From positions 310,001 to 374,000 of the forward strand of contig JNIN01000001.1 of assembly GCA_000702525.1 (NCBI GenBank): DNA of 64,000 bases, written 5' to 3'. The notes beneath the pieces were generated by a model. The model saw nothing but the letters and a program-made list of their open reading frames with translations, ran no database searches and was not told the origin of the DNA. Made by a program: the position numbers and the translations under genes. The stretch is from Lachnospiraceae bacterium AC2012. GTDB lineage: Bacteria; Bacillota; Clostridia; Lachnospirales; Lachnospiraceae. Shown in pieces: positions 25,852-35,270 of the stretch; position 1 is the first letter of the stretch, and every line of letters begins with the position of its first letter.

Positions 25852-26775
25852 ATGAAGTTTTCAGGCATCGGTGGTCAGGCGGTTATGGAAGGCGTAATGA
25901 TGCGTAATAAGGATCAGTACGCCGTTGCTGTTCGTCTGCCAAATCATGAGATTCATGTGGATAAAAGAAAAGATAAATTCGACCTTGGAATCTGGAAGAG
26001 GATTCCGATTGTTCGCGGTGTGGTTTCATTCTTTGCATCTTTGATTGTTGGAATCAAGGCACTTATGTATTCTGCATCCTTCTATGAAGAGGAGGAAGAG
26101 CAGAAGGAGTTGACAGAAGAAGAGAAGGCGAAAAAGGATCGAAAAGAGAAAGCAGAAATGGGTGGAACACTGTTTTTCTCAATGGTTGTTGCATTGGTGG
26201 TATTTATGATGCTTCCTTATTATTTATCAAAGGCATGTTCCTATTTCGTGTCTTCGGTAAGTGTGATGGCATTTGTGGAAGGTGTGATTCGTGTCACATT
26301 GTTTTTGCTTTATGTCCTCTTGATTTCTCAGATGGAAGATATCAAGAGAGTCTTTATGTATCATGGAGCAGAGCATAAGTGCATCAATTGTATTGAGCAT
26401 GGCTTGGAGCTAAATGTTGAAAATGTAAGAAAGTCCAGCAGACAGCATAAGCGTTGCGGAACGAGTTTTATTTTCATCGTATTTATCTTGAGCGTTTTTG
26501 TCTTTATGTTTATCAGGGTGGATTCGCATTTGCTCCAGTTGCTGCTTCGTTTATTATTAGTTCCTGTGATTGCGGGTATTTCCTATGAATTTATCCAATT
26601 GGCAGGAAGAACCGACAATAAAGTGATGGATATTTTGAGTAGACCTGGGATGTGGGTGCAAAATATGACGACACGTGAGCCGGATGATGATATGATTGAA
26701 GTCGGCATTGCTTCCGTGGAAGCGGTATTTGACTGGAAGAAATTCCAGGAGGAAATGAAAAGCAATCAGGAATAG
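25852..26775 (+). CDS. DUF1385 (YqhQ-like) membrane protein
   Basis: 307 residues, conserved in Firmicutes. It opens with the family signature GIGGQAVMEGVMMR and has HGAEHKCINCIEHG near 176-189, where conserved His and Cys suggest metal binding. Four or so membrane segments lie around residues 55-70, 105-125, 140-160 and 205-245. A Glu/Lys-rich loop (about 75-102) separates the first two. Biochemical function is unknown. The gene overlaps no other but lies 8 bases before prmC and so heads a translation-related unit with prmC and prfA, an arrangement frequent in Clostridia. Confidence 0.88.
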   Translation: MKFSGIGGQAVMEGVMMRNKDQYAVAVRLPNHEIHVDKRKDKFDLGIWKRIPIVRGVVSFFASLIVGIKALMYSASFYEEEEEQKELTEEEKAKKDRKEKAEMGGTLFFSMVVALVVFMMLPYYLSKACSYFVSSVSVMAFVEGVIRVTLFLLYVLLISQMEDIKRVFMYHGAEHKCINCIEHGLELNVENVRKSSRQHKRCGTSFIFIVFILSVFVFMFIRVDSHLLQLLLRLLLVPVIAGISYEFIQLAGRTDNKVMDILSRPGMWVQNMTTREPDDDMIEVGIASVEAVFDWKKFQEEMKSNQE

Positions 26776-26783
26776 TTTTTGGT

Positions 26784-27638
26784 ATGAGTAATATTGTAGA
26801 AATGACAAAAACTACATATGGATTTGCGCTCCGACAGGCTGAGCAGATGTTAGCGGATGCGGATGTGCCAAATGCTGCATTGGATGCGGAATATCTCCTC
26901 GAACATCTGACGGGATGGAATCGCGCCAGACAGTTTATGGAAAAGGATCGCATCATGGAGAAAGACCTCTATGAACGCTATATCGCACTTGTGAAGGAAC
27001 GTGCGAAGCGAATTCCGTTGCAGCATATTATCGGTACGCAGGAATTCATGGGATTGGAATTTGAAGTAAATGAGCATGTTTTAGTACCAAGACAGGATAC
27101 CGAAGTTCTGGTCGAACATGCCTTGAAAATCCTAAAGGATGGAGATTCGGTTCTGGATCTTTGTACTGGTTCGGGATGTATCCTACTGTCTTTAATGAAA
27201 CTTGGACCACTGTTAAATGGTACGGGCGGTGACATTTCTAAGGATGCACTCGAAGTAGCAAATCGGAATAAAGAGAAGCTCGGTGTCAATGCGAAGTTTG
27301 TGGAGACGGATCTCTTCTCAAAGATTACGAAGAAGTATGATTTGATCACCTCGAATCCTCCGTATATTCCTACGGGGATTATACCGGGCTTGATGCCGGA
27401 AGTCAGAGAGCATGACCCTTATATCGCGCTCGATGGCAAAGAGGATGGATTATGGTTCTATGAAAGAATCACAGAGGAAGCGCCAAAGCATCTGTATCGC
27501 GGTGGATATTTGATGTATGAAATTGGCGTGGACCAGGGCGAAGCGGTGAGTGCTATGCTCGAGCGCGCCGGATTTAAGGATATTCGTGTGGAGAAAGACT
27601 ACAGTGGCAATGACCGCGTGGTTATTGGACATCTATAG
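26784..27638 (+). CDS. prmC: Peptide chain release factor N5-glutamine methyltransferase
   Basis: 284 residues. The N-terminal five-helix substrate domain is followed by a class I SAM-dependent methyltransferase: VLDLCTGSGCILLSL (motif I, near 122) and the glutamine-binding S-N-P-P-Y-I-P near 190. The LVPRQDTEVLVE segment is typical of PrmC. It methylates the Gln of the GGQ motif in release factors, and prfA is the very next gene, 72 bases on. The ribosome binding site before ATG is weak, so translation may depend on coupling with the upstream DUF1385 gene. Confidence 0.96.
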   Translation: MSNIVEMTKTTYGFALRQAEQMLADADVPNAALDAEYLLEHLTGWNRARQFMEKDRIMEKDLYERYIALVKERAKRIPLQHIIGTQEFMGLEFEVNEHVLVPRQDTEVLVEHALKILKDGDSVLDLCTGSGCILLSLMKLGPLLNGTGGDISKDALEVANRNKEKLGVNAKFVETDLFSKITKKYDLITSNPPYIPTGIIPGLMPEVREHDPYIALDGKEDGLWFYERITEEAPKHLYRGGYLMYEIGVDQGEAVSAMLERAGFKDIRVEKDYSGNDRVVIGHL

Positions 27639-27710
27639 CTGAAGTCCTGTTTCGGGATGGAACAGGACGTTTGCAGAGTAGTAGAAACCACAGAAATAAG
27701 GAGAAATAAA

Positions 27711-28799
27711 ATGGCAGATATGTTTGATAAGTTAGATGGTATGGTAATGCATTATCAGGAAGTGATGAATATGCTTTCCGAACCTGATGTTGCAAATGAT
27801 AATAATCGTTTCCGTGCACTTATGAAGGAGCAGAGTGATCTTGCGCCGATCGTTGAGACATATAAGGCATATAAGGAAAACAAGCAGAACGTGGAAGATT
27901 CTCTTCAGATGTTAGAGGAAGAGTCAGACGAAGAGATGAGAGAGCTTGCAAAGGAAGAATTGGCAGAATCTAGAGCTGCGTTAGAAGAATTAGAGCAGAA
28001 GCTGAAGATTGCCCTCCTTCCAAAGGACCCTAACGATGATAAGAACGTCGTTGTAGAAATCCGTGGTGGTGCCGGTGGTGATGAAGCCGCACTTTTCGCA
28101 GCGGAAATCTATCGTATGTATGTTCATTACGCAGAAGGCCGTGGATGGAAGATTGAGACGATCGAAATGGAAGAGACGGGAATCGGTGGAATGAAGCATG
28201 TCAGCTTTATGGTAAGTGGACAGGGCGCGTATTCCATTCTTAAGTATGAGTCTGGTGTACACCGTGTACAGCGTGTGCCTGCAACAGAGTCCGGCGGACG
28301 TATCCATACCTCTACCATTACGGTTGCGGTTATGCCGGAAGCGGATGAAATTGATGTTCCAGATATTGATGAGAAGGATATCAAGATTGACGTTATGCGC
28401 GCGTCAGGAAATGGTGGACAGTGTGTCAATACAACAGATTCTGCGGTACGTTTAACACACCTTCCAACGGGTATCGTCATCTATTCTCAGACAGAGAAGT
28501 CACAGTTACAGAATAAGAACAAGGCTTTTGCACTTCTTCGTACAAAGCTTTATGATATCGAGTTACAGAAGGCACAGGATGAACGTTCTGAGGCAACACT
28601 GAGCCAGATTGGTACAGGTGATAGATCCGAGAAGATTCGTACTTACAACTTCCCACAGGGACGTGTGACAGATCATAGAATTAACCTGACACTGTATAAG
28701 TTGGATAAGATTATGGATGGAGATATCCAGGAAATCTTAGATGCGTTAATTACTGCTGATCAGGCGAAGAAGCTTGCCAATATGAATGAGGCTTCCTAA
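27711..28799 (+). CDS. prfA: Peptide chain release factor 1
   Basis: 362 residues from ATG 27711, preceded by ATAAGGAGAAATAAA; an upstream in-frame ATG lacks a site. The tripeptide P-A-T at 190-192 recognises UAA and UAG, making this RF1 and not RF2, and G-G-Q at 235-237 enters the peptidyl transferase centre. The context around GGQ is N-G-G-Q-C-V-N, with Cys where many bacteria have His, and [11 protein letters not shown] follows. It ends protein synthesis on the ribosome and is the substrate of PrmC encoded just upstream. Confidence 0.98.
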   Translation: MADMFDKLDGMVMHYQEVMNMLSEPDVANDNNRFRALMKEQSDLAPIVETYKAYKENKQNVEDSLQMLEEESDEEMRELAKEELAESRAALEELEQKLKIALLPKDPNDDKNVVVEIRGGAGGDEAALFAAEIYRMYVHYAEGRGWKIETIEMEETGIGGMKHVSFMVSGQGAYSILKYESGVHRVQRVPATESGGRIHTSTITVAVMPEADEIDVPDIDEKDIKIDVMRASGNGGQCVNTTDSAVRLTHLPTGIVIYSQTEKSQLQNKNKAFALLRTKLYDIELQKAQDERSEATLSQIGTGDRSEKIRTYNFPQGRVTDHRINLTLYKLDKIMDGDIQEILDALITADQAKKLANMNEAS

Positions 28800-28814
28800 A
28801 TCACTTTGAACATA

Positions 28815-28854
28815 GGGGATGTAAGATAGAGGAATCTATGTTACATCCCTTTTT
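28815..28854 (+). terminator. Intrinsic terminator of prfA
   Basis: GGGATGTAA..ATAGA, GGAA loop, TCTAT..TTACATCCC and TTTTT: a long near-perfect stem. Confidence 0.88.
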
Positions 28855-28882
28855 AGTATTACTAGAATACGGGGGATTCCAT

Positions 28883-29500
28883 ATGCAGATTGATAGAAAT
28901 GATATGCTAGAGCTCACAAGGAGAATGACGGTTGCGAGAACCTGCTTTAGTCGGATGGCGGGAGCCTACATGGATACGGATGGAGAAATCGATGACTCCT
29001 TCAATATTCATTTCCTGAAATTATCCAAAGCGGAGCAGGATACGAATATTGCCATTGCGAAGAAGATTCCCTATGCAGAGACGAATGTGAAACTTAAGAA
29101 TTATGAGATTCCAAAGGAGAAGAGAAAGCCGGGAACGATCTATCAGCTTTTGATGGCACTGAGAGAGTGTGAATTGAAAAATGATGCATTGCTCTTTGAT
29201 TTATACGAATATCTTGGCGAGAAATTAGAGATGGATGAGCCTTATGCCATTGATGTTTTTTATGGCCGTTATGACGTTCCGGCGAAGGGAACGGATGGCG
29301 CCAGTCAGTGGGAATCGGAAGAAGTCTATCGCTATATGATTCTGACGATTGGACCGGTGGATTCGGATTACAGAGTGGGCGCTCCGATGAAGGGATTTTT
29401 GTTTCCTGCTTTTCACAATCGCTGTACGGATTTTGAATCGATCAATATCTATGACTGCGATGGAAATTGTGATGACTTTGCCAATTTGTTATGGGAATAG
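28883..29500 (+). CDS. DUF4317-like protein
   Basis: 205 residues from ATG 28883, which follows ACGGGGGATTCCAT; an ATG 45 bases upstream overlaps the prfA terminator. The opening DRNDMLELTRRMTVARTCFSRMAGAYMD-like segment and the later GFLFPAFHNRCTDFESI are features I associate with DUF4317, a Lachnospiraceae-rich family usually about twice this size, so this would be a short form. It is acidic and soluble, with no catalytic motif visible. It starts a run of four tightly spaced genes (Nudix, EamA, Dus). Function unknown. Confidence 0.65.
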   Translation: MQIDRNDMLELTRRMTVARTCFSRMAGAYMDTDGEIDDSFNIHFLKLSKAEQDTNIAIAKKIPYAETNVKLKNYEIPKEKRKPGTIYQLLMALRECELKNDALLFDLYEYLGEKLEMDEPYAIDVFYGRYDVPAKGTDGASQWESEEVYRYMILTIGPVDSDYRVGAPMKGFLFPAFHNRCTDFESINIYDCDGNCDDFANLLWE

Positions 29501-29511
29501 GAGAAATGGTT

Positions 29512-30036
29512 ATGGGTGAATATTGCAGTACCTGCGGCAGCAGGTTAGAGGAACGATATTTGGAAAAGGAAGGACGTAAGATTCCGTATTGTCCTACTTG
29601 CGAGGCGTATCGTTTCCCGCTTTATAATGCAGCAGTTTCCATGGTGGTTATGAATGAGGAACGAAGTAAGATTCTATTGATTAAGCAGTATGGAAGAGAC
29701 CGCTATATTCTGGTGGCCGGATATATCAATCAGGGCGAGAATGCGGAGACGGCAGTGGCGAGAGAGGTGCTCGAAGAGACGGGACTTACGGTCTCATCGA
29801 TCGAATTTAATAAGAGTGAATTCTATGCGCCGTCGAATACCCTGATGATCAATTTCGCTGTGACAGTGACCTCGGAATGTGTGCATGCCAATGAGGAGAT
29901 TGATTCTTATCAGTGGTTTTCCATCGAGGAAGCAAGAGCACGGATTGCGTCAGGAAGTCTGGCAGAGAAATTTTTGATACAGTATTTGGATAAGAATGAT
30001 AAGGACGAAACATGGAAAAGAAGAAAGCTAGAATAG
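29512..30036 (+). CDS. Nudix hydrolase with N-terminal zinc ribbon
   Basis: 174 residues from ATG 29512 (AGGAGAAATGGTT before it). Cys5, Cys8, Cys27 and Cys30 form a zinc ribbon as in NudC-type NAD+ diphosphatases. The Nudix box G-x5-E-x7-R-E-V-L-E-E-T-G-L lies at about 72-94 and is intact. The large N-terminal domain of NudC is missing, so substrate (NADH, capped RNA or other nucleoside diphosphates) cannot be assigned. Its 3' end overlaps the EamA gene by 25 bases, indicating a shared transcript with coupled translation. Confidence 0.88.
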   Translation: MGEYCSTCGSRLEERYLEKEGRKIPYCPTCEAYRFPLYNAAVSMVVMNEERSKILLIKQYGRDRYILVAGYINQGENAETAVAREVLEETGLTVSSIEFNKSEFYAPSNTLMINFAVTVTSECVHANEEIDSYQWFSIEEARARIASGSLAEKFLIQYLDKNDKDETWKRRKLE

Positions 30037-30941
30037 GGGCGTTTTTAACACTGGCAGGGGGAGCGTGCTGGGGACTGTCGGGTTCGATGGGGCAATATCT
30101 CTTTACGGTAGAAGGGATGGACTCGTCCTGGCTGGTACCCATCCGATTGGGTCTGGCAGGCATTCTATTGTTTCTTTATTGTATGGTAAAAGAGCGAGAG
30201 GGCTTGTTTCGCGTTTGGAAGAAACCGAAGAGTGCTATTTTGATGATTGTGTATGGATTTATTGGTGTCTCCTTATGTCAGTTTTTCTATTTCCTCACGA
30301 TCCAATTATCCTCAGCCAGTATTGGTACGATTCTGCAGGATTTGTCGCCGGTGATGATTCTGTTTTGCAGTTGTTTTCTAGAGAAAAGAATGCCAAAGCG
30401 GTATGAGATTCTCTGCCTGTTTTTGGCACTCTTTGGTGTATTTTTGATTGTGACGCATGGCGATGTGAAAGAATTGCATGTGTCGCTTGCTGCACTTACT
30501 GCAGGTACGTTAAGTGCTGTGGGCGTAACGATCTACAATATGCTGACAAAGGAACTTACGAAGGAGTGCCCGGTTGTAGTGATGCAAGCGTGGTCATTTC
30601 TTATGGGCGGCGTCGTATTGGGCCTGTTTTTCCATCCCTGGACGGTGCCTTATGTTCCAACGGCGATGGGATATGTCGGCATCGCCTTTGTTGTAGTGGT
30701 AGGTAATATCCTGGCATTTACAACGTATATTAAGGGTGTTAGTTTGATTGGCCCATCCAAGGGGATTCTCTATGGATTCTCGGAGCCGGTTACTGCAGCA
30801 ATTGTATCGGTTCTGTTTTTAGGCTCGCATTTTGGGATTTTTGATTTTGCAGGATTTATGGCAATCTTTTTGATGCTTGGACTGATTTCCTATCATATGA
30901 GAGAGGACAGCCAGGAAATGGAAATGTGTACGGAGGAATAA
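30012..30941 (+). CDS. EamA/DMT-family membrane transporter
   Basis: 309 residues with ten predicted membrane helices as two EamA repeats (about 8-145 and 158-290). Family features are GGACWGLSGSMGQYLF in helix 1, SSASIGTILQDLSPVMILF in helix 4 and KGILYGFSEPVTAAIVSVLFLG in the second repeat. Members export or import small metabolites; the substrate is not visible. Translation start lies inside the end of the Nudix gene, and the stop is directly followed by the ATG of the dus gene. No signal of horizontal transfer. Confidence 0.93.
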   Translation: MEKKKARIGAFLTLAGGACWGLSGSMGQYLFTVEGMDSSWLVPIRLGLAGILLFLYCMVKEREGLFRVWKKPKSAILMIVYGFIGVSLCQFFYFLTIQLSSASIGTILQDLSPVMILFCSCFLEKRMPKRYEILCLFLALFGVFLIVTHGDVKELHVSLAALTAGTLSAVGVTIYNMLTKELTKECPVVVMQAWSFLMGGVVLGLFFHPWTVPYVPTAMGYVGIAFVVVVGNILAFTTYIKGVSLIGPSKGILYGFSEPVTAAIVSVLFLGSHFGIFDFAGFMAIFLMLGLISYHMREDSQEMEMCTEE

Positions 30942-31925
30942 ATGGAAATCTATTTAGCACCTATGGAGGGGATTACGGGATATGTTTATCGAAATGCTCT
31001 CCATACGTTATGTAATAATACGATAACAAAATATTATACGCCGTTTATCGCACCTCGTCCGAAGAAGGGGATGCATGATCGGGAGCGTAGAGATTTACTT
31101 CCGGAGAATCATCAGGGGATGTATCTCGTTCCACAGATTCTGACAAATTTGTTTGACGATTTTACGAATCTTGCGACAGAGATTCATGAACGCTATGGGT
31201 ATTCGGAGATTAATCTAAATCTTGGCTGTCCATCCAGAACGGTGGTAAGTCGTGGTAAGGGATCCGGTTTTCTGGGAGCACCGAAGGAGCTGGATCATTT
31301 CCTGGAACAGATTTTTGAAAAGAGAGATGCCAGGGGACAGCAGTATGATATTTCGGTAAAGACAAGGCTTGGGATGTCGGATCCGGAGGAGATTTGGAAT
31401 CTTTTGGAGATTTATCAGAAGTATCCGATTTCGGAATTATCGGTGCATGTAAGAGTGCAGAGTGATTATTATAAAAAGCCGGCCAGAATGGAATATATGC
31501 CTTTGATCCGAGAGAAATACGATGGAAAACTGGCATATAATGGAGATATCTTTTCAGTTGAAGATTATGCGAAGTGCATGGGAATACAGGAAATGCCTCT
31601 GATGCTCGGCCGCGGCGTCATCCGTAATCCGTTCCTCTCCCGGATGTTACAGGGCGAAGAGGTAAACAAGGACGCAGCGAAAGAACAATTACAGGCCTTC
31701 CACAGAGCCGTATTTGAGGGCTATCAGGCAGATATGGATATCATTCCGGCGATGTTTCATATGAAGGAATTATGGGCATATATGGGTGATTTATTTGTCG
31801 ATGCGGATAAGGCGAAAAAGCGTTTAAAGAAGTCTAAGAATCGAAGCGAGTATGAAGAAGCGGTGCGAGAGATCTTCCGCGCAGAGATTGACTTAGAGAA
31901 AAAACAAAGTGTATTTGTTTCGTAA
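30942..31925 (+). CDS. tRNA-dihydrouridine synthase
   Basis: 327 residues. A TIM-barrel FMN domain opens with LAPMEGITGYVYR, carries NLNLGCPSRTVVSRGKGSGF with catalytic Cys96, and ISVKTRLGMSDPEE near 143. LMLGRGVIRNPFL near 220 contributes to phosphate binding, and a helical C-terminal domain recognises tRNA. It reduces uridine to dihydrouridine in tRNA. The DusB/DusC subclass is not settled by eye, hence no gene letter. The start codon follows the EamA stop with no gap, and a terminator ends the four-gene run. Confidence 0.93.
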   Translation: MEIYLAPMEGITGYVYRNALHTLCNNTITKYYTPFIAPRPKKGMHDRERRDLLPENHQGMYLVPQILTNLFDDFTNLATEIHERYGYSEINLNLGCPSRTVVSRGKGSGFLGAPKELDHFLEQIFEKRDARGQQYDISVKTRLGMSDPEEIWNLLEIYQKYPISELSVHVRVQSDYYKKPARMEYMPLIREKYDGKLAYNGDIFSVEDYAKCMGIQEMPLMLGRGVIRNPFLSRMLQGEEVNKDAAKEQLQAFHRAVFEGYQADMDIIPAMFHMKELWAYMGDLFVDADKAKKRLKKSKNRSEYEEAVREIFRAEIDLEKKQSVFVS

Positions 31926-31959
31926 ACGATTTGTAAAGTGAAAAAGATAAGAATATAAG

Positions 31960-31994
31960 AAAAGTCCAGACGAAAAAGTCTGGACTTCTTTTTT
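31960..31994. terminator. Bidirectional terminator between dus and DUF2798 genes
   Basis: AAGTCCAGAC, GAAAAA loop, GTCTGGACTT, then CTTTTTT. The A-rich flank lets it act for the minus-strand gene as well. Confidence 0.85.
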
Positions 31995-32475
31995 ATTCTG
32001 TTACTACTTCTGCAGTAGGAACGAGTTTCATGCAATTTCTGAAGATGAGTCTTCCCAGAGGGCCGGCAAAGAAAATCTGCCAACAAAGTGCCATTGGGAA
32101 ATTGAATACGCATGTCTGTAACCATACGGCGATGATTTCAGAACCAGCGTTCTTGAATAATAATGTAGCAATGAAACTCATGATTGGGCACATCAGGCAA
32201 ACAATCATAGAAGAACGAATTACGATGATTGCGATCGGAGCCATGTTTTCGTTGATGACTCTTCCAGCAAGCATACCGGATAATTTCTCGACGATTGTCA
32301 TCTCTAAGATGATGGCAACCGGCCACATAATCTTCATTTCACCGAATGCCATCAAGAATACCTGATTTGTCATACCACCGGTAGAAAGTGCGATGTTGTA
32401 GCAAATCATGGCATAGACCATAATAAAGGCCATGACAATAGTAAAGAATAAACCTTGTAAAAATGTTTTTGGCAT
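31993..32475 (-). CDS. DUF2798 membrane protein
   Basis: 160 residues from ATG 32475, after AGAGGAGTTTTATATAT; the longer frame to 32541 has no ribosome binding site. Four hydrophobic segments are arranged as two similar halves (about 8-30, 42-62, 78-105, 120-145), and the opening PKTFLQGLFFTIVMAFIMVY with NIALSTGG fits the DUF2798 repeat. Function of the family is unknown. It stands alone on the minus strand, divergent from the bceRS-like genes. In the 257 bases between the two genes I saw no clear regulator site. Confidence 0.75.
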   Translation of the reverse strand: MPKTFLQGLFFTIVMAFIMVYAMICYNIALSTGGMTNQVFLMAFGEMKIMWPVAIILEMTIVEKLSGMLAGRVINENMAPIAIIVIRSSMIVCLMCPIMSFIATLLFKNAGSEIIAVWLQTCVFNFPMALCWQIFFAGPLGRLIFRNCMKLVPTAEVVTE

Positions 32476-32732
32476 ATATATAAAACTCCTCTCATATAGC
32501 ACTTGTGTTGTTCCATCACTACGGGAGTGCGTCGTTTCCAATGTTTACCAAGTTTTATTCACAGTGAAAGGAATAATACCATAAATGTGAGAACTTTCGT
32601 AAGTGAAAAGCACTCTTGTATTAAATAAAAAACAATTTTGAAATCCTACATTTCCATCGCAATGTGGCGAAAGCTATGGATTTATGTAAAAATCAGTAGT
32701 AGAACAATTTGTGACTGGCGTAGGAGGGTGAA

Positions 32733-33395
32733 ATGCAAACGATTGTTATAGTAGAAGGTGAACGTGTATTAAGAGAGGAATTATCGGTTTTATTACAGAA
32801 TGCTGGCTATCAGGTAAAGTGTATTACAGAGTTTCAAGAGGTGGCGAAGCAATTAAAGGAAGCGAAGGCCGATCTGATTCTTTTGGATATTAATCTGCCG
32901 GTTGTGAATGGGGAAGTGATTCTCCAGGATTTTAGAAAGACATCGGATGTACCGGTTATTATGCTGACAAGTCGAATCGATGAGATGGATGAAGTCCTCT
33001 CTATGAGTTTTGGGGCGGATGATTATATTACGAAACCTTATAATCCGACGATTTTGTTGTTACGTATTTCGGCGGTTTTAAAACGCGGACGCAAGGAAAG
33101 TCAGGTCGTAACCTATCGAGACCTGGAAGTCAGTACCGTAAAGGGGAGCCTGATTCGTGGAGAAGAGGAGCAGGTGCTGACGAAAAACGAGATGATTATT
33201 TTTCATTTCCTTCTGGAGCATACGGGGGAAATCGTATCGAGGGACGATTTGATGACAGCGCTCTGGGATAATGAAGAGTATCTGAATGATAATGCATTGT
33301 CTGTGAATATCAGCAGATTGAGAACCAAGCTTGCGGATCTTGGCGTGGATGATGCGATTGAAACGAGAAAGAAGCAGGGGTACATTTTGAAATGA
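32733..33395 (+). CDS. OmpR-family response regulator (BceR-like)
   Basis: 220 residues. Receiver domain 1-115 with phosphorylation Asp52 in L-L-D-I-N-L-P, Thr/Ser near 80 (MLTSR) and Lys near 102 (ITKPYNP). The acidic pocket reads V-E-G-E instead of the usual E-D-D, so one acid is missing. A winged-helix DNA-binding domain covers about 125-220 (LTKNEMIIFHFLLEH). AGGAGGGTGAA precedes ATG. It overlaps the histidine kinase gene by four bases and should activate the ABC genes that follow. Confidence 0.93.
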   Translation: MQTIVIVEGERVLREELSVLLQNAGYQVKCITEFQEVAKQLKEAKADLILLDINLPVVNGEVILQDFRKTSDVPVIMLTSRIDEMDEVLSMSFGADDYITKPYNPTILLLRISAVLKRGRKESQVVTYRDLEVSTVKGSLIRGEEEQVLTKNEMIIFHFLLEHTGEIVSRDDLMTALWDNEEYLNDNALSVNISRLRTKLADLGVDDAIETRKKQGYILK

Positions 33396-34402
33396 GACTA
33401 GGAAGATTTTTACAGGACCGATTGATTGCGCTGGTTATCTATATCGTTACATTGGCGTTGTTTTATATTTTTATGAAAGCCTATGCAGTGGATCTGCAGG
33501 CTTTCGTCGCGATTCTTATTGTTTATGTATTAGCTGTTAGTAGTAGTCTCTGCTGGGATTATTTCCGAAAGAGAGACTTTTATAGAAAGCTTTTAACGGA
33601 TGTGGAAGGCTTAGATAAGAAATATCTCGTTTCGGAAATGATCGATCATGCTGGATTTTATGAGGGAGAGATTCTCTTGGACGTCTTAAAAGATTGTAAC
33701 AAATCCATGGCAGAGCAGGTCGCATCGTATCGAAAGTCCAGTAATGATTTTCGGGAATATATCGAGATGTGGGTACATGAGATTAAAATTCCGGTGGCAG
33801 CAATTCGATTGATTTGTCATAACAATCCAGAACTGGATCATCGTCTGGTACAGCAAGTGAAGCTGATTGATGATGATATCAATAATGTGCTTTTCTATTC
33901 GCGCAGTGAACACGCGCACAAGGATTACCGTATCAAAGAAGTAAAACTAAATAAGGTGTTTGGAAATGTTGCGTTGGGCAATCGTCAGGCTCTGCAGCTT
34001 ATGAATGCAATGCTTGAGACGGAAGGCCTGGATATTTCTGTTATGACAGATGATAAATGGTTGGAGTTTATCCTGGGTCAGATTGTATCGAATAGTATGA
34101 AATATCATGCAACGGACCGTGATCTTCATATCCAAGTATTCGCAGTAGAAAGTGAGGATGCGGTGGAATTACATTGCAGAGACAACGGAATTGGAATTCC
34201 ATCGTCCGATCTTTCGCGTGTATTTGATAAGACCTTTACCGGAGAGAATGGTAGAACAGGCGCAAAGTCGACCGGCATGGGACTCTTTATCGTAAAGAAG
34301 TTATGCGACCAGTTAGGACATGGAATCCGTATTCTTTCGGAAGTGAATCAATATACGGAAGTTATTTTGACATTTCCAAAGAATGATTACTACAAGATGT
34401 AA
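33392..34402 (+). CDS. Intramembrane-sensing histidine kinase (BceS-like)
   Basis: 336 residues. Two membrane helices (about 12-29 and 36-55) are joined by only a few residues, so there is no outer sensor domain. This is the mark of kinases that sense through a BceAB-type transporter. The phosphoacceptor is His129 in W-V-H-E-I-K-I-P, and ATPase boxes follow: a degenerate N-box ending NSMKYHA near 238, DNGIGIPSSDL near 270 and GMGLFIVKKLCDQLGHG near 298-314. It is expected to phosphorylate the regulator encoded just upstream when a peptide antibiotic occupies the transporter. Confidence 0.93.
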   Translation: MRLGRFLQDRLIALVIYIVTLALFYIFMKAYAVDLQAFVAILIVYVLAVSSSLCWDYFRKRDFYRKLLTDVEGLDKKYLVSEMIDHAGFYEGEILLDVLKDCNKSMAEQVASYRKSSNDFREYIEMWVHEIKIPVAAIRLICHNNPELDHRLVQQVKLIDDDINNVLFYSRSEHAHKDYRIKEVKLNKVFGNVALGNRQALQLMNAMLETEGLDISVMTDDKWLEFILGQIVSNSMKYHATDRDLHIQVFAVESEDAVELHCRDNGIGIPSSDLSRVFDKTFTGENGRTGAKSTGMGLFIVKKLCDQLGHGIRILSEVNQYTEVILTFPKNDYYKM

Positions 34403-34505
34403 TATTACAAATCTGTAAGGTTACGTAAGACTAGATTTGCGACAACCTATGGAAAGAAAAGTAAAGTATAGACAAGAACAGGGAACAAAGAAAGGAGATA
34501 CTTTA

Positions 34506-35270
34506 ATGGAATTACTTAAGGTTGATCAAATTGAAAAATATTACGGAAATAAATCCAGTCTTACGAAAGCGATTGATGATATTTCGTTTTCTGTAAATCA
34601 GGGTGAGTTTGTAGCAATTATGGGGGCTTCTGGAAGTGGTAAGACAACACTTCTGAATTGCATCTCCACCATCGATCATGTGACATCCGGTCATATCTAT
34701 CTGGAAGGAAATGATATCACAAAGTTGAAGGGTAAGGCGCTGAATCGTTTCCGTCGTGAAAAACTTGGTTTTATCTTCCAGGACTTTAATCTGTTAGATA
34801 CGTTGACTGCTTATGAGAATATTTCGCTTGCATTATCCATTCAGGGCGTGCATCAGAGCGAGATTGATCAGAGAATTCGTAAGGTTGCTGAACAGCTTGG
34901 AATCACAGAGGTGTTGAAGAAATATCCATACCAGATGTCTGGTGGCCAGAAGCAGAGAGTGGCATCCGCAAGAGCGATTATTACCAATCCGAAATTAATT
35001 CTTGCAGATGAGCCAACCGGAGCGCTGGATTCAAAGTCTTCTAGGATGCTGTTGGAGAGATTCTCCTATCTGAATCAGGAATATAAGGCAACCATTATGA
35101 TGGTTACACATGATAGTTTTTCTGCAAGTTATGCAAGCAGAGTAATCTTTATTCGAGATGGTAAGATTTATCATGAACTCGTTCGCGGAGAGGACGGACG
35201 TAAGGAGTTCTTCAGTAAGATTATCGATGTCATGACACTGTTGGGAGGTGACGTGAGCGATGCTGTTTAA
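34506..35270 (+). CDS. BceA-like ABC transporter ATP-binding protein
   Basis: 254 residues from ATG 34506, preceded by AAAGGAGATACTTTA. The upstream in-frame ATG at 34437 is poorly placed. Walker [10 protein letters not shown] near 43, [10 protein letters not shown] as Q-loop, signature [14 protein letters not shown] near 145, and [12 protein letters not shown] as Walker B are all intact. It powers the FtsX-type permease encoded next, whose gene overlaps it by 11 bases. The family removes bacitracin, nisin-like or other cell-wall-active peptides from lipid targets. Which drug cannot be read from the sequence. Confidence 0.94.
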   Translation: MELLKVDQIEKYYGNKSSLTKAIDDISFSVNQGEFVAIMGASGSGKTTLLNCISTIDHVTSGHIYLEGNDITKLKGKALNRFRREKLGFIFQDFNLLDTLTAYENISLALSIQGVHQSEIDQRIRKVAEQLGITEVLKKYPYQMSGGQKQRVASARAIITNPKLILADEPTGALDSKSSRMLLERFSYLNQEYKATIMMVTHDSFSASYASRVIFIRDGKIYHELVRGEDGRKEFFSKIIDVMTLLGGDVSDAV